Below, in pieces: positions 8,008 through 16,387 of a DNA stretch of 64,000 nt. This stretch comes from Streptomyces sp. SA15. Lineage in GTDB: Bacteria; Actinomycetota; Actinomycetes; Streptomycetales; Streptomycetaceae. A program made the translations under genes and the position numbers. The DNA is taken from positions 90,492-154,491 of the forward strand of contig NZ_NTGE01000195.1 of the NCBI RefSeq assembly GCF_002291145.1, given 5' to 3'. The notes under the pieces are model-generated. The model was not told where the DNA came from and did not search any database. It saw nothing but the letters and a program-made list of their open reading frames with translations. Every line of letters begins with the position of its first letter. Position 1 is the first letter of the stretch.

Positions 8008-9276
8008 ATGCGGCGTGGCATAGCGGCCACCGCTCTGGTGGCGTCCCTCGCCCTCGCGGCGACGGCCTGCGGCGGAAGTGACAGCGGCGACTCGGCCGAC
8101 GGTCCGGTCACCCTCACCTGGTGGGACACCTCCAACGCCACGAACGAGGCGCCGACGTACCAGGCCTTGATCAAGGACTTCGAAGCCGCCAACAAGGACA
8201 TCAAGGTCAAGTACGTCAATGTCCCCTTCGACCAGGCGCAGAACAAGTTCGACACCGCCGCCGGCTCCAAGGGCGCCCCGGACATCCTGCGCTCCGAGGT
8301 CGGCTGGACCCCCGCCTTCGCCAAGAAGGGCTACTTCCTGCCGCTGGACGGCACCGAGGCCCTCGCCGAGCAGGACAAGTTCCAGCCCAGCCTGATCGAG
8401 CAGGCCAAGTACGAGGACAAGGTCTACGGCGTCCCCTTCACCACGGACACCCTCGCCCTCGTCTACAACAAGGAACTGTTCGAGAAGGCCGGCGTCGAGG
8501 CCCCCAAGACCTGGGACGACCTGAAGAAGGCCGCCGCCACGATCAAGGACAAGACCGGCGTCGACGGCTACTGGGGCTCCACCCAGGCCTACTACGCGCA
8601 GACGTTCCTCTACGGCGAGGGCACCGACACCGTCGACGCCGCCGCCAAGAAGGTCACCGTCACCTCTCCGGAGGCCAAGAAGGCGTACGGCACCTGGCTG
8701 AGCCTGTTCGACGGCAAGGGCCTGCACAAGGCGGACACCACCGCCGACGCCTACGCCCACATCCAGGAGGCGTTCGTCAGCGGCAAGGTCGCCTCGATCG
8801 TCCAGGGCCCGTGGGAGATCACGAACTTCTACAAGGGCTCGGCCTTCAAGGACAAGAACAACCTGGGCATCGCCACCGTCCCGGCCGGCTCCACCGGCAA
8901 GGCGGGCGCCCCGACCGGCGGCCACAACCTGTCGGTGTACGCGGGCTCCAACTCCGCGCACCAGAAGGCGGCGCTGAAGTTCGTCAACTTCATGACCTCG
9001 GCGAAGTCCCAGGAGACCATCGCCCTGAAGAACTCCACGCTGCCGACCCGCGACGACGCCTACACCGCCGAGGTCAAGGCCGACCCGGGCATCGCCGGCT
9101 TCCAGGGCGTCCTGCCCGCCGCCCAGCCGCGCCCGGCGCTGCCCGAGTACAGCTCCCTGTGGGGCCCGCTGGACACCGAGCTGCCGCAGATCGCCGGCGG
9201 CAAGGAGTCCCTGGACGAGGGCCTGGGCAAGGCCGAGACCGCGATCGCCAAGCTGGTCCCGGACTTCGCCAAGTGA
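8008..9276 (+). CDS. malE: Maltose/maltodextrin ABC importer substrate-binding lipoprotein
   Basis: The 422-residue protein starts with a lipoprotein signal peptide ending at Cys21 (AATACGG). The rest is a family-1 extracellular solute-binding protein: VTLTWWDTSNATNEAPTY opens the mature domain and the GVPFTTDTLALVYNKELF segment is typical of sugar binders. It captures maltodextrins outside the membrane for MalFG. The ATG at 8008 has AAGGAG six bases upstream. malF follows after 110 bases that contain a strong stem-loop. The gene diverges from malR behind CTTGCA repeats, so maltose induction and glucose repression are expected. Confidence 0.95.
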   Translation: MRRGIAATALVASLALAATACGGSDSGDSADGPVTLTWWDTSNATNEAPTYQALIKDFEAANKDIKVKYVNVPFDQAQNKFDTAAGSKGAPDILRSEVGWTPAFAKKGYFLPLDGTEALAEQDKFQPSLIEQAKYEDKVYGVPFTTDTLALVYNKELFEKAGVEAPKTWDDLKKAAATIKDKTGVDGYWGSTQAYYAQTFLYGEGTDTVDAAAKKVTVTSPEAKKAYGTWLSLFDGKGLHKADTTADAYAHIQEAFVSGKVASIVQGPWEITNFYKGSAFKDKNNLGIATVPAGSTGKAGAPTGGHNLSVYAGSNSAHQKAALKFVNFMTSAKSQETIALKNSTLPTRDDAYTAEVKADPGIAGFQGVLPAAQPRPALPEYSSLWGPLDTELPQIAGGKESLDEGLGKAETAIAKLVPDFAK

Positions 9277-9282
9277 CCCCGA

Positions 9283-9330
9283 GTGGCCGTCGGATCTCCC
9301 ATGAAATGGGGGGAGAGATCCGGCGGCCAC
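9283..9330 (+). promoter_or_regulatory. Intercistronic stem-loop between malE and malF
   Basis: GTGGCCG-T-CGGATCTC (9283-9298) pairs with GAGATCCG-G-CGGCCAC (9315-9330), giving 15 base pairs broken by one mismatch around a 16-base loop. No T-run follows, so it is probably not a full terminator. Such hairpins after the binding-protein gene of sugar importer operons partly terminate or protect the upstream mRNA, giving more MalE than MalF/MalG. The function here is inferred. Confidence 0.75.
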
Positions 9331-9386
9331 CGGCCTGCGCACGGCCCACCCCTTGATCCGCAGACCTTCGAAAAGGTTGTCGAACC

Positions 9387-10391
9387 ATGACAGTCGCCAT
9401 CGACCGCGCGACCGGCAAGCGCCGCGGTGACCTCGCCCCGAAGCCCGGGCTGGGCCGGCGCATCAAGCACGGCTACCACAGACACTGGTACGCCTACGCG
9501 ATGATCGCCCCGGTGGCGATCGTCCTCGGCGTCCTCGTGCTCTACCCCCTGGCCTACGGCTTCTACCTCACGCTCACCGACGCCAACAGCCTCAACTCGG
9601 CCCGCACGATCGGCGTCAACGAGATCGAGGCCACCTACAAGTTCATCGGCCTCGACAACTACGCCGACATCCTGTGGGGCGAGACGGCCTACGACCGCTT
9701 CTGGTCGCACTTCATCTGGACGGTCGTCTGGACGGCGCTCTGCGTCACCCTGCACTACACGATCGGCCTCGGCCTCGCCCTGCTGCTCAACCAGAAGCTG
9801 CGCGGCCGCACCTTCTACCGGATGATCCTGATCCTGCCGTGGGCCGTACCGACCTTCGTCACCGTCTTCGGCTGGCGGTTCATGCTCGCCGACGGCGGCA
9901 TCATCAACTCCTTCCTGGAGACGCTCCACCTGCCGACACCGCTGTGGCTGGAGGACACCTTCTGGCAGCGGTTCACCGCGATCATGGTCAACACCTGGTG
10001 CGGTGTGCCGTTCATGATGCTCTCGCTGCTCGGGGGCCTGCAGTCGATCGACTCCTCGCTGTACGAGGCCGCCGAGATGGACGGCGCCACCGCCTGGCAG
10101 CGCTTCCGGTACGTCACCCTGCCCGGCCTGAGGTCCGTCAGCTCCACCGTCGTCCTCCTCGGCGTCATCTGGACCTTCAACCAGTTCGCGATCATCTTCC
10201 TGCTGTTCGGCGACACCGCCCCGGACGCCCAGATCCTTGTCACCTGGGCGTACTACCTCGGCTTCGGACAGCAGCCGCGTGACTTCGCGCAGTCGGCGGC
10301 CTACGGCATCCTGCTGCTGGCCATCCTGATCGTCTTCACCTCCTTCTACCGCCGCTGGCTGAACCGCAATGACCAGCAGCTCGCGATCTGA
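9387..10391 (+). CDS. malF: Maltose/maltodextrin ABC importer permease
   Basis: The 334-residue membrane protein has a polar N-terminus and about six membrane segments. The EAA loop that docks on the ATPase is EAAEMDGATAWQRFRYVTLP at about residue 227. It pairs with MalG to form the translocation channel. Second gene of malE-malF-malG; the stop is 13 bases before the malG ATG. No ATPase gene is in the cluster; in Streptomyces such importers are known to use the shared ATPase MsiK encoded elsewhere. Confidence 0.94.
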   Translation: MTVAIDRATGKRRGDLAPKPGLGRRIKHGYHRHWYAYAMIAPVAIVLGVLVLYPLAYGFYLTLTDANSLNSARTIGVNEIEATYKFIGLDNYADILWGETAYDRFWSHFIWTVVWTALCVTLHYTIGLGLALLLNQKLRGRTFYRMILILPWAVPTFVTVFGWRFMLADGGIINSFLETLHLPTPLWLEDTFWQRFTAIMVNTWCGVPFMMLSLLGGLQSIDSSLYEAAEMDGATAWQRFRYVTLPGLRSVSSTVVLLGVIWTFNQFAIIFLLFGDTAPDAQILVTWAYYLGFGQQPRDFAQSAAYGILLLAILIVFTSFYRRWLNRNDQQLAI

Positions 10392-10404
10392 GGCAGGAGT
10401 TCCC

Positions 10405-11313
10405 ATGAGTACGACCACTGTCGAGACCTCCGCCGAGACGACCGGGCGGGACTCCGCCACCGGGCCGCGCAAGGTCCGCCGCCGCGGCGAGAGCACCCCC
10501 ACGGCCCGCCTCGCCTCCCACGGCATCCTGATCCTCGCGAGCCTCATCGCGCTCTTCCCGGTCGCCTGGCTGGTCTTCCTGTCCCTCGGCCCGGACAAGG
10601 ACGACTACCTGCACCCCGGGCGCATCTGGGGCAAGATGACGTTCGACAACTACACGTTCGTCCTGCAGGAGACGAAGTTCTTCGACTGGCTGCAGACCAC
10701 GCTGATCGTCACCCTCGGCACCACGGCCATCGGTGTGATCATCTCCGCCACGACCGGCTACGCGGTCTCGCGCATGCGCTTCCCCGGCTACAAGAAGTTC
10801 ATGTGGATACTCCTGGTCACCCAGATGTTCCCGGTAGCCGTACTGATGGTGCCGATGTACCAGATCTTGTCGGAGCTTCAGCTCATCGACAGCTACCTCG
10901 GCCTCATCCTCGTGTACTGCACGACCACCGTTCCGTACTGCGCATGGCTGATGAAGGGCTACTTCGACACCATCCCGTTCGAGATCGACGAGGCCGGACG
11001 CGTCGACGGGCTGACCCCCTTCGGCACGTTCGCGCGGCTGATCCTGCCGCTCGCCAAGCCGGGTCTGGCAGTCGCCGCCTTCTACAGCTTCCTCACGGCC
11101 TTCGGCGAGGTCGCCTTCGCGTCGACGTTCATGCTGTCCGACACGAAGTACACCTTCGCCGTCGGCCTGCAGACCTTCGTCAGCGAGCACGACGCCCAGC
11201 GCAACCTCATGGCCGCCACCGCGGTGCTGGTCGCGATACCCGTCTCCGCGTTCTTCTACTTCGTGCAGAAGAACCTGGTGACCGGACTCACGGCGGGTGG
11301 CACGAAGGGCTGA
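10405..11313 (+). CDS. malG: Maltose/maltodextrin ABC importer permease
   Basis: The 302-residue permease has a basic cytosolic N-terminus of about 45 residues, then about six membrane segments. Its EAA motif is EIDEAGRVDGLTPFGTFARL near residue 193. I start at the ATG at 10405, which has GCAGGAG upstream; the in-frame ATG at 10369 lies inside malF. The last importer gene; aglA follows after 333 bases. Confidence 0.94.
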   Translation: MSTTTVETSAETTGRDSATGPRKVRRRGESTPTARLASHGILILASLIALFPVAWLVFLSLGPDKDDYLHPGRIWGKMTFDNYTFVLQETKFFDWLQTTLIVTLGTTAIGVIISATTGYAVSRMRFPGYKKFMWILLVTQMFPVAVLMVPMYQILSELQLIDSYLGLILVYCTTTVPYCAWLMKGYFDTIPFEIDEAGRVDGLTPFGTFARLILPLAKPGLAVAAFYSFLTAFGEVAFASTFMLSDTKYTFAVGLQTFVSEHDAQRNLMAATAVLVAIPVSAFFYFVQKNLVTGLTAGGTKG

Positions 11314-11646
11314 CGCTCCGCCGGGAGGGCCGCGATGTGCCGGCAGTCGATCGTCCGCGGCTTCGTCGTGGCTGGTCGCGCCCGCGCGGCGGAGCCGCGT
11401 GTCGATACAGCCCCGCACCCCCTTGGGGCGCTGCCGAACCGCCGGCGACCCGCTTGGCCCTTCACCGCAGAACTCCCGTGCGGCTTGCCGCGCGGGTGGC
11501 GGCCGCGGTGTCCATCCGACCCCGCTGTCACCGCGGCCGCCTCACATCCGTGCGCCGACGAACCCCGAGACTTCCGTAAACCGCCGAAAACCTGTAAGCC
11601 GCACAATTCATCCGTGACCCGAACCCCCTTACGTACCAAGGACGCC
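11314..11646. repeat. malG-aglA intergenic region with a dispersed Streptomyces-type repeat
   Basis: No gene is convincing here. About 11366-11440 (TGGCTGGTCGCGCCC, then GCGGCGGAGCCGC, then GCCCCGCACCCCCTTGGGGC) resembles a sequence I recall in many Streptomyces intergenic regions, and it contains two short hairpins. The rest up to 11646 is lower in GC near the aglA start. Whether a promoter for aglA lies here cannot be decided by eye. The dispersed-repeat assignment is from memory and needs a search. Confidence 0.45.
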
Positions 11647-13329
11647 ATGAGCCAGCAGCACTCCGCCGACTCGGCCCCGAGCTCCGCCATCGCCACCGTC
11701 GCCAAGCGCCGCGACTGGTGGCGGGACGCGGTGATCTACCAGGTCTATCCGCGCAGCTTCGCCGACAGCGACAGCGACGGCATGGGAGACCTGGAAGGCA
11801 TCCGTACCCGCCTCCCGTACCTGCGCGACCTCGGCGTGGACGCCGTGTGGCTCAGCCCCTTCTACGCCTCGCCGCAGGCCGACGCCGGCTACGACGTCGC
11901 CGACTACCGGGCCGTGGACCCCATGTTCGGCAACCTGCTCGACGCCGACGCCCTCATCCGCGACGCCCATGAGCTGGGCCTGAGGATCATCGTCGACCTG
12001 GTCCCCAACCACTCCTCCGACCAGCACGAGTGGTTCAAGCGTGCGGTCGCGGAGGGCCCCGGCTCCCCGCTGCGGGACCGCTACTACTTCCGCCCCGGCA
12101 AGGGCAGGAACGGCGAACTCCCGCCCAACGACTGGGAGTCCATCTTCGGCGGCCCGGCCTGGACGCGGGTCACCGAGCCGGACGGCACGCCCGGCGAGTG
12201 GTACCTGCACCTCTTCGCCCCCGAGCAGCCGGACTTCAACTGGGAGCACCCGGCCGTGGGAGACGAGTTCCGCTCGATTCTCCGCTTCTGGCTGGACATG
12301 GGCGTCGACGGCTTCCGCATCGACGTCGCCCACGGCCTGGTGAAGGCGGAGGGGCTGCCGGACCTCGGAGCCCACGACCAGGTGAAACTGCTGGGCAACG
12401 ATGTCATGCCGTTCTTCGACCAGGACGGCGTGCACGAGATCTACCGGCAGTGGCGCCGCATCCTCGACGAGTACGCGGGTGAGCGCATCTTCGTCGCCGA
12501 GGCATGGACCCCGACGATCGAGCGCACCGCGAACTACGTGCGCCCCGACGAGCTGCACCAGGCGTTCAACTTCCAGTACCTCAGCACCTATTGGGACGCC
12601 GAGGAGATGCGCGAGGTCATCGACCGCACCCTGGAGGCCATGCGCCCCGTCGGCGCCCCCGCCACCTGGGTCCTATCCAACCACGACGTCACCCGGCACG
12701 CCACCCGCTTCGCCAATCCGCCCGGCCTCGGCACCCAGATCCGCCTGGCCGGCGACCGCGAGCTGGGCCTGCGGCGAGCCAGAGCCGCCACCCTTCTGAT
12801 GCTGGCACTGCCCGGATCGGCGTACGTCTACCAGGGCGAGGAACTCGGCCTCCCGGACGTCGTCGACCTGCCGGACGAGGTGCGCCAGGACCCGGCCTAC
12901 TTCCGGGGCGCGGGCCAGGACGGCTTCCGCGACGGCTGCCGGGTGCCGATCCCGTGGACGCGCACGGGATCGTCGTACGGCTTCGGCAGCTCAGGCAGCT
13001 GGCTGCCGCAGCCGGAGGACTGGGGCGAGCTGAGCGTCGAGGCCCAGACCGGCGTCCCCGGCTCGACCCTGGAGCTGTACCGCACCGCGCTCACCATCCG
13101 CCGCGAACAGCCCGACCTGGGTGCGGGCGACGCGGTGGAATGGCTGAAGGCACCCGAGGGCGTCCTCGCCTTCCGCCGCGGGGAGTTCGTGTGCGTCGCG
13201 AACACCGGCGGCGAGTCGGTGACGACTCCGACATACGGCCGTCTGCTCCTCGCCAGCGGTGAGGTGACCGAGGCGGACGGCGAGGTGAAGGTGCCGGCGG
13301 ACACGACGGTGTGGTGGACGACGGCCTGA
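11647..13329 (+). CDS. aglA: Intracellular alpha-glucosidase (GH13)
   Basis: The 560-residue protein lacks a signal peptide and has the complete GH13 barrel: VIYQVYPRSFADSDSDGMGD near residue 30, region II GFRIDVAHG with nucleophile Asp226, general acid Glu285 in VAEAW, and Asp347 in SNHD. The pattern fits the oligo-1,4/1,6-glucosidase/alpha-glucosidase branch, which hydrolyses imported maltodextrins to glucose in the cytosol. The ATG at 11647 has AAGGA upstream. It follows malEFG on the same strand, as aglA does in other streptomycetes. The gene name rests on this context. Confidence 0.92.
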   Translation: MSQQHSADSAPSSAIATVAKRRDWWRDAVIYQVYPRSFADSDSDGMGDLEGIRTRLPYLRDLGVDAVWLSPFYASPQADAGYDVADYRAVDPMFGNLLDADALIRDAHELGLRIIVDLVPNHSSDQHEWFKRAVAEGPGSPLRDRYYFRPGKGRNGELPPNDWESIFGGPAWTRVTEPDGTPGEWYLHLFAPEQPDFNWEHPAVGDEFRSILRFWLDMGVDGFRIDVAHGLVKAEGLPDLGAHDQVKLLGNDVMPFFDQDGVHEIYRQWRRILDEYAGERIFVAEAWTPTIERTANYVRPDELHQAFNFQYLSTYWDAEEMREVIDRTLEAMRPVGAPATWVLSNHDVTRHATRFANPPGLGTQIRLAGDRELGLRRARAATLLMLALPGSAYVYQGEELGLPDVVDLPDEVRQDPAYFRGAGQDGFRDGCRVPIPWTRTGSSYGFGSSGSWLPQPEDWGELSVEAQTGVPGSTLELYRTALTIRREQPDLGAGDAVEWLKAPEGVLAFRRGEFVCVANTGGESVTTPTYGRLLLASGEVTEADGEVKVPADTTVWWTTA

Positions 13330-13364
13330 CGGCCCCTCGCAAGTTTTTTCATTCAACTTCATAC

Positions 13365-13392
13365 GGCCCGCTGCCTTTTCAGGTGGCGGGCC
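13365..13392 (+). terminator. Stem-loop terminator after aglA
   Basis: GGCCCGC (13365-13371) pairs with GCGGGCC (13386-13392) around a 14-base loop, followed by TTTAAC. It lies 36 bases after the aglA stop and ends the import operon before the amylase promoter. Confidence 0.6.
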
Positions 13393-13403
13393 TTTAACAT
13401 CTG

Positions 13404-13450
13404 CGTCACCGCAAGTTTGCGGAAACCTTCAGCAAGAACCTTCAAAGACG
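13404..13450 (+). promoter_or_regulatory. Amylase control region with GCAAG motifs (likely MalR site)
   Basis: GCAAG at 13411-13415 and GCAAGA at 13432-13437 are the reverse complement of the TCTTGC motif seen upstream of malE and the pullulanase gene. They are 21 bases apart, the same spacing as the two copies before the pullulanase, and lie 28-54 bases before the amylase ATG. I infer shared MalR-type control. Confidence 0.5.
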
Positions 13451-13464
13451 AAGGAACCCCACAC

Positions 13465-14835
13465 ATGGCACGCAGAACCCTCTCCGGGGCCCTCACTCTC
13501 ACGGCCGCTCTTGTCATGACCCCGACCGTCGCGCACGCCTCCCCGCCCGGCACAAAGGACGTCACAGCCGTCCTCTTCGAGTGGAACTTCGCCTCGGTGG
13601 CGAGGGAGTGCACCAACACCCTCGGCCCCGCCGGTTACGGATACGTCCAGGTCTCCCCGCCCGCCGAGCACATACAGGGCGCGCAGTGGTGGACGTCGTA
13701 CCAGCCCGTGAGCTACAAGATCGCGGGTCGGCTCGGCGACCGCACGGCCTTCCAGAACATGGTGAACACCTGCCACGCGGCCGGTGTGAAGGTCGTCGTC
13801 GACACGGTCGTCAATCACATGTCGGCGGGCAACGGCACCGGAACCGGCGGCTCGTCGTACACGAAGTACGCCTACCCGGGCCTGTACTCGTCGTACGACT
13901 TCGACGACTGCACGAGCCGGATCAGCAACTACCAGGACCGCTGGAACGTCCAGCACTGCGAACTGGTGGGCCTCGCCGACCTGGACACCGGCGAGTCGTA
14001 CGTCCGCGGTGCCATCGCCGGCTACATGAACGAGCTCCTCTCCCTCGGTGTCGACGGCTTCCGCATCGACGCGGCCAAGCACATGGACACCGCTGATCTC
14101 GCCAACATCAAGTCACGGCTCACGAATCCCTCCGTGTACTGGAAGCAGGAGGTCATCTACGGCAGCGGTGAGGCCGTCCAGCCCACGGAGTACACGGGCA
14201 ACGGTGACGTCCAGGAGTTCCGCTACGCCTACGACCTCAAGCGTGTCTTCAACAACGAGAACCTCGCCTACCTGAAGAACTACGGTGAGGGCTGGGGCTA
14301 CATGAACAGCTCCGTGTCGGGCGTCTTCGTCGACAACCACGACACCGAGCGCAACGGCTCCACGCTGAACTACAAGGACGGCGCCAATTACACGCTGGCC
14401 AACGTCTTCATGCTGGCCTGGCCCTACGGCGCTCCGGACATCAACTCCGGCTACGAGTTCTCTGACACAGACGCGGGTCCGCCGAACGGCGGCCAGGTCA
14501 ACGCCTGTTGGCAGGACGGCTGGAAGTGCCAGCACAACTGGCCCGAGATCAAGTCCATGGTCGCCTTCCGTAATGCCACGCGCGGTGAGGCCGTCACCGA
14601 CTGGTGGGACAACGGGGGCGACGCGATCGCGTTCGGGCGGAGCAGTAAGGGGTTCGTGGCCATCAACCACGAGTCGGGCTCGCTGAGCCGTACGTACCAG
14701 ACGTCGCTGCCTGCGGGGACGTACTGCAACCTGCAGAACAACACGACCGTGACGGTGAACTCCAGTGGGCAGTTCACGGCCACCTTGAGCTCGAACACGG
14801 CCCTCGCGATCCACGCCGGCAAGTCGAGCTGCTGA
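13465..14835 (+). CDS. Secreted alpha-amylase (GH13)
   Basis: The 456-residue protein has a Sec signal peptide (cleavage near residue 26, after VAHA) and the compact Streptomyces-type amylase: VTAVLFEWNFASVAREC at the mature start, region II GFRIDAAKHM with nucleophile Asp202, general acid Glu229 (KQEVIY), and Asp293 in DNHD. The C-terminal beta domain ends at residue 456 without a starch-binding module. It cuts starch outside the cell to maltodextrins for MalEFG. The inner ATG at 13465 (GAAGGAA upstream) is chosen because it starts the signal peptide. It is downstream of its own terminator and control motifs, so probably transcribed separately from aglA. Confidence 0.93.
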   Translation: MARRTLSGALTLTAALVMTPTVAHASPPGTKDVTAVLFEWNFASVARECTNTLGPAGYGYVQVSPPAEHIQGAQWWTSYQPVSYKIAGRLGDRTAFQNMVNTCHAAGVKVVVDTVVNHMSAGNGTGTGGSSYTKYAYPGLYSSYDFDDCTSRISNYQDRWNVQHCELVGLADLDTGESYVRGAIAGYMNELLSLGVDGFRIDAAKHMDTADLANIKSRLTNPSVYWKQEVIYGSGEAVQPTEYTGNGDVQEFRYAYDLKRVFNNENLAYLKNYGEGWGYMNSSVSGVFVDNHDTERNGSTLNYKDGANYTLANVFMLAWPYGAPDINSGYEFSDTDAGPPNGGQVNACWQDGWKCQHNWPEIKSMVAFRNATRGEAVTDWWDNGGDAIAFGRSSKGFVAINHESGSLSRTYQTSLPAGTYCNLQNNTTVTVNSSGQFTATLSSNTALAIHAGKSSC

Positions 14836-14899
14836 GCCGCTCCCGCCCCTCCGCGTGACCGCGCGTTGTTGCGACTGGCAATGTGCGGTACGCGAGGGG

Positions 14900-14928
14900 T
14901 TGACGGTTCAGGAACCCCGCCCTACCTT
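14900..14928 (+). promoter_or_regulatory. Putative vegetative promoter for the GH30-GH62 operon
   Basis: TTGACG (14900-14905) and TACCTT (14923-14928) are separated by 17 bases, matching the spacing of the main vegetative sigma factor. The predicted start of transcription lies just before the perfect 14-bp CebR-type palindrome. It is a motif match only. Confidence 0.5.
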
Positions 14929-14938
14929 CCGCAGAATA

Positions 14939-14952
14939 TGGGAGCGCTCCCA
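14939..14952. promoter_or_regulatory. Perfect CebR box upstream of the GH30 gene
   Basis: TGGGAGCGCTCCCA is a perfect palindrome and identical to the published consensus operator of CebR, the LacI-family cellobiose/cellotriose-responsive repressor of Streptomyces. It sits 12 bases before the first ATG of the GH30 gene and directly after the predicted promoter, so a bound repressor would block transcription. No cebR gene is in the window. Related LacI regulators with GGGAGCGCTCCC-like sites remain an alternative. Confidence 0.85.
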
Positions 14953-14963
14953 CGATTTGGGGC

Positions 14964-16379
14964 ATGAATGGGCGGATCATGATGCGCAGACTCAGAAAGT
15001 GGACGGTGACGTCCCTGGCGGTCTTACTGACGGTCGCCGGTGTCACCGCGGCGACCAGGCCGGAGGCCAGAGCGGCCACCACCGCGACCATCAACGGATC
15101 GACCACCCTCCAGCCGATCGACGGTTTCGGCTTCTCCGAGCACTTCGGCCGGGCCGACATCATGCGCGGTTCGCAGGGCCTGTCCGCACCGAAGCAGCGC
15201 GAGGTACTGGACCTGCTGCTCAACCGGTCCACCGGCGCCGGACTCAGCATCCTGCGCCTCGGCATCGACTCGGGCATCCAGCCGACCGACCCCGGCGGGC
15301 CGAACGCCACCCCCAAGTACGTCTGGGACCGCCAGGACAAGGGCCAGGTGTGGCTGGCCCAGCAGGCCAAGGCCTACGGGGTGAACCGCTTCTACGGCGA
15401 CGCGTGGACCGCCCCCGGTTACATGAAGACCAACGGAACGGACGCCAACGGCGGGACCCTGTGCGGCCTCGCGGGCGCGACCTGCGCGAGTGGCGACTGG
15501 CGCAAGGCGTACGCCGACTACCTGGTGCAGTGGGCCAAGTTCTACGGCCAGGAGGGCATCCGGATCACCGACCTCGGCTTCACCAACGAGCCCGACTACA
15601 CCGCCACCTACGACTCCATGCGACTCACGCCCGCCCAGGCGGTCGAGTTCACCAAGGTGTTCGGCCCGATCGCGAACGCGGCCGGACACAAGGTCGTCTG
15701 CTGCGACTCCTTCGGCTGGAACCAGCAGAAGAACTACACCAGCGCGATCGAGGCCGACGCGACGGCGCGGGGTCTGGTCGCGACCCATGCCGGCCACACC
15801 TACGCCAGCCCCGTCGACGGACCCCTGCCGACCCAGAAGCGGACCTGGATGTCGGAGTGGTCGCCCAACGGCACCACCTGGAACGAGGCCTGGGACGACG
15901 GCAGCGGCTACGACGGCTTCACCGTCGCCTCCGCCGTCCACGACGCCCTCACCAAGGGCAACACCAACGGCTACATCTACTGGTACGGCGCCTCGGTCGG
16001 CGCCACCCGCGGCATGATCCAGCTCGACGGCGACAACTACCGGGTCTCCAAGCGGCTGTGGGCGATCGCCAACTACAGCCGCTTCGTCCGGCCCGGCGCC
16101 ACCCGCATCGGCGCCACCACTCCCGACGCCGGCCTCAAGCTGTCGGCGTTCCGCAACACCGACGGATCGGTGACGGTCGTGGCACTCAACGCGGCCACCA
16201 GCGCCACGCAGGTCTCGTACAGCCTGCGGAATATCGGGTTCACCACCGGGACGGCGACGCCGTATCTGACCAACGGCTCCAACAGCACCGCGAGGCAGTC
16301 CGCCGTGCCGGTCACCGGGGGCTCCCTGAGCGCCACGGTTCCGGCCCGGTCCCTGGTCACCTACACCATCAAGCGATAG
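14964..16379 (+). CDS. Secreted glycoside hydrolase family 30 (xylanase/glucosidase-like)
   Basis: The 471-residue protein has a signal peptide (about residues 8-37, ending ARA), then TINGSTTLQPIDGFGFSEHF, a typical GH30 opening, and a (beta/alpha)8 barrel. The likely acid/base is Glu209 (GFTNEPDY) and the nucleophile Glu298 (WMSEWSP). The last about 90 residues form the beta-sandwich of clan A enzymes. Family members act on xylan, glucuronoxylan or beta-glucans; the partner arabinofuranosidase suggests xylan. The start could also be the ATG at 14979 or 14982, both before the hydrophobic core. A perfect CebR box precedes it, and the GH62 gene follows eight bases after its stop. Confidence 0.85.
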   Translation: MNGRIMMRRLRKWTVTSLAVLLTVAGVTAATRPEARAATTATINGSTTLQPIDGFGFSEHFGRADIMRGSQGLSAPKQREVLDLLLNRSTGAGLSILRLGIDSGIQPTDPGGPNATPKYVWDRQDKGQVWLAQQAKAYGVNRFYGDAWTAPGYMKTNGTDANGGTLCGLAGATCASGDWRKAYADYLVQWAKFYGQEGIRITDLGFTNEPDYTATYDSMRLTPAQAVEFTKVFGPIANAAGHKVVCCDSFGWNQQKNYTSAIEADATARGLVATHAGHTYASPVDGPLPTQKRTWMSEWSPNGTTWNEAWDDGSGYDGFTVASAVHDALTKGNTNGYIYWYGASVGATRGMIQLDGDNYRVSKRLWAIANYSRFVRPGATRIGATTPDAGLKLSAFRNTDGSVTVVALNAATSATQVSYSLRNIGFTTGTATPYLTNGSNSTARQSAVPVTGGSLSATVPARSLVTYTIKR

Positions 16380-16387
16380 GAGTCGCG

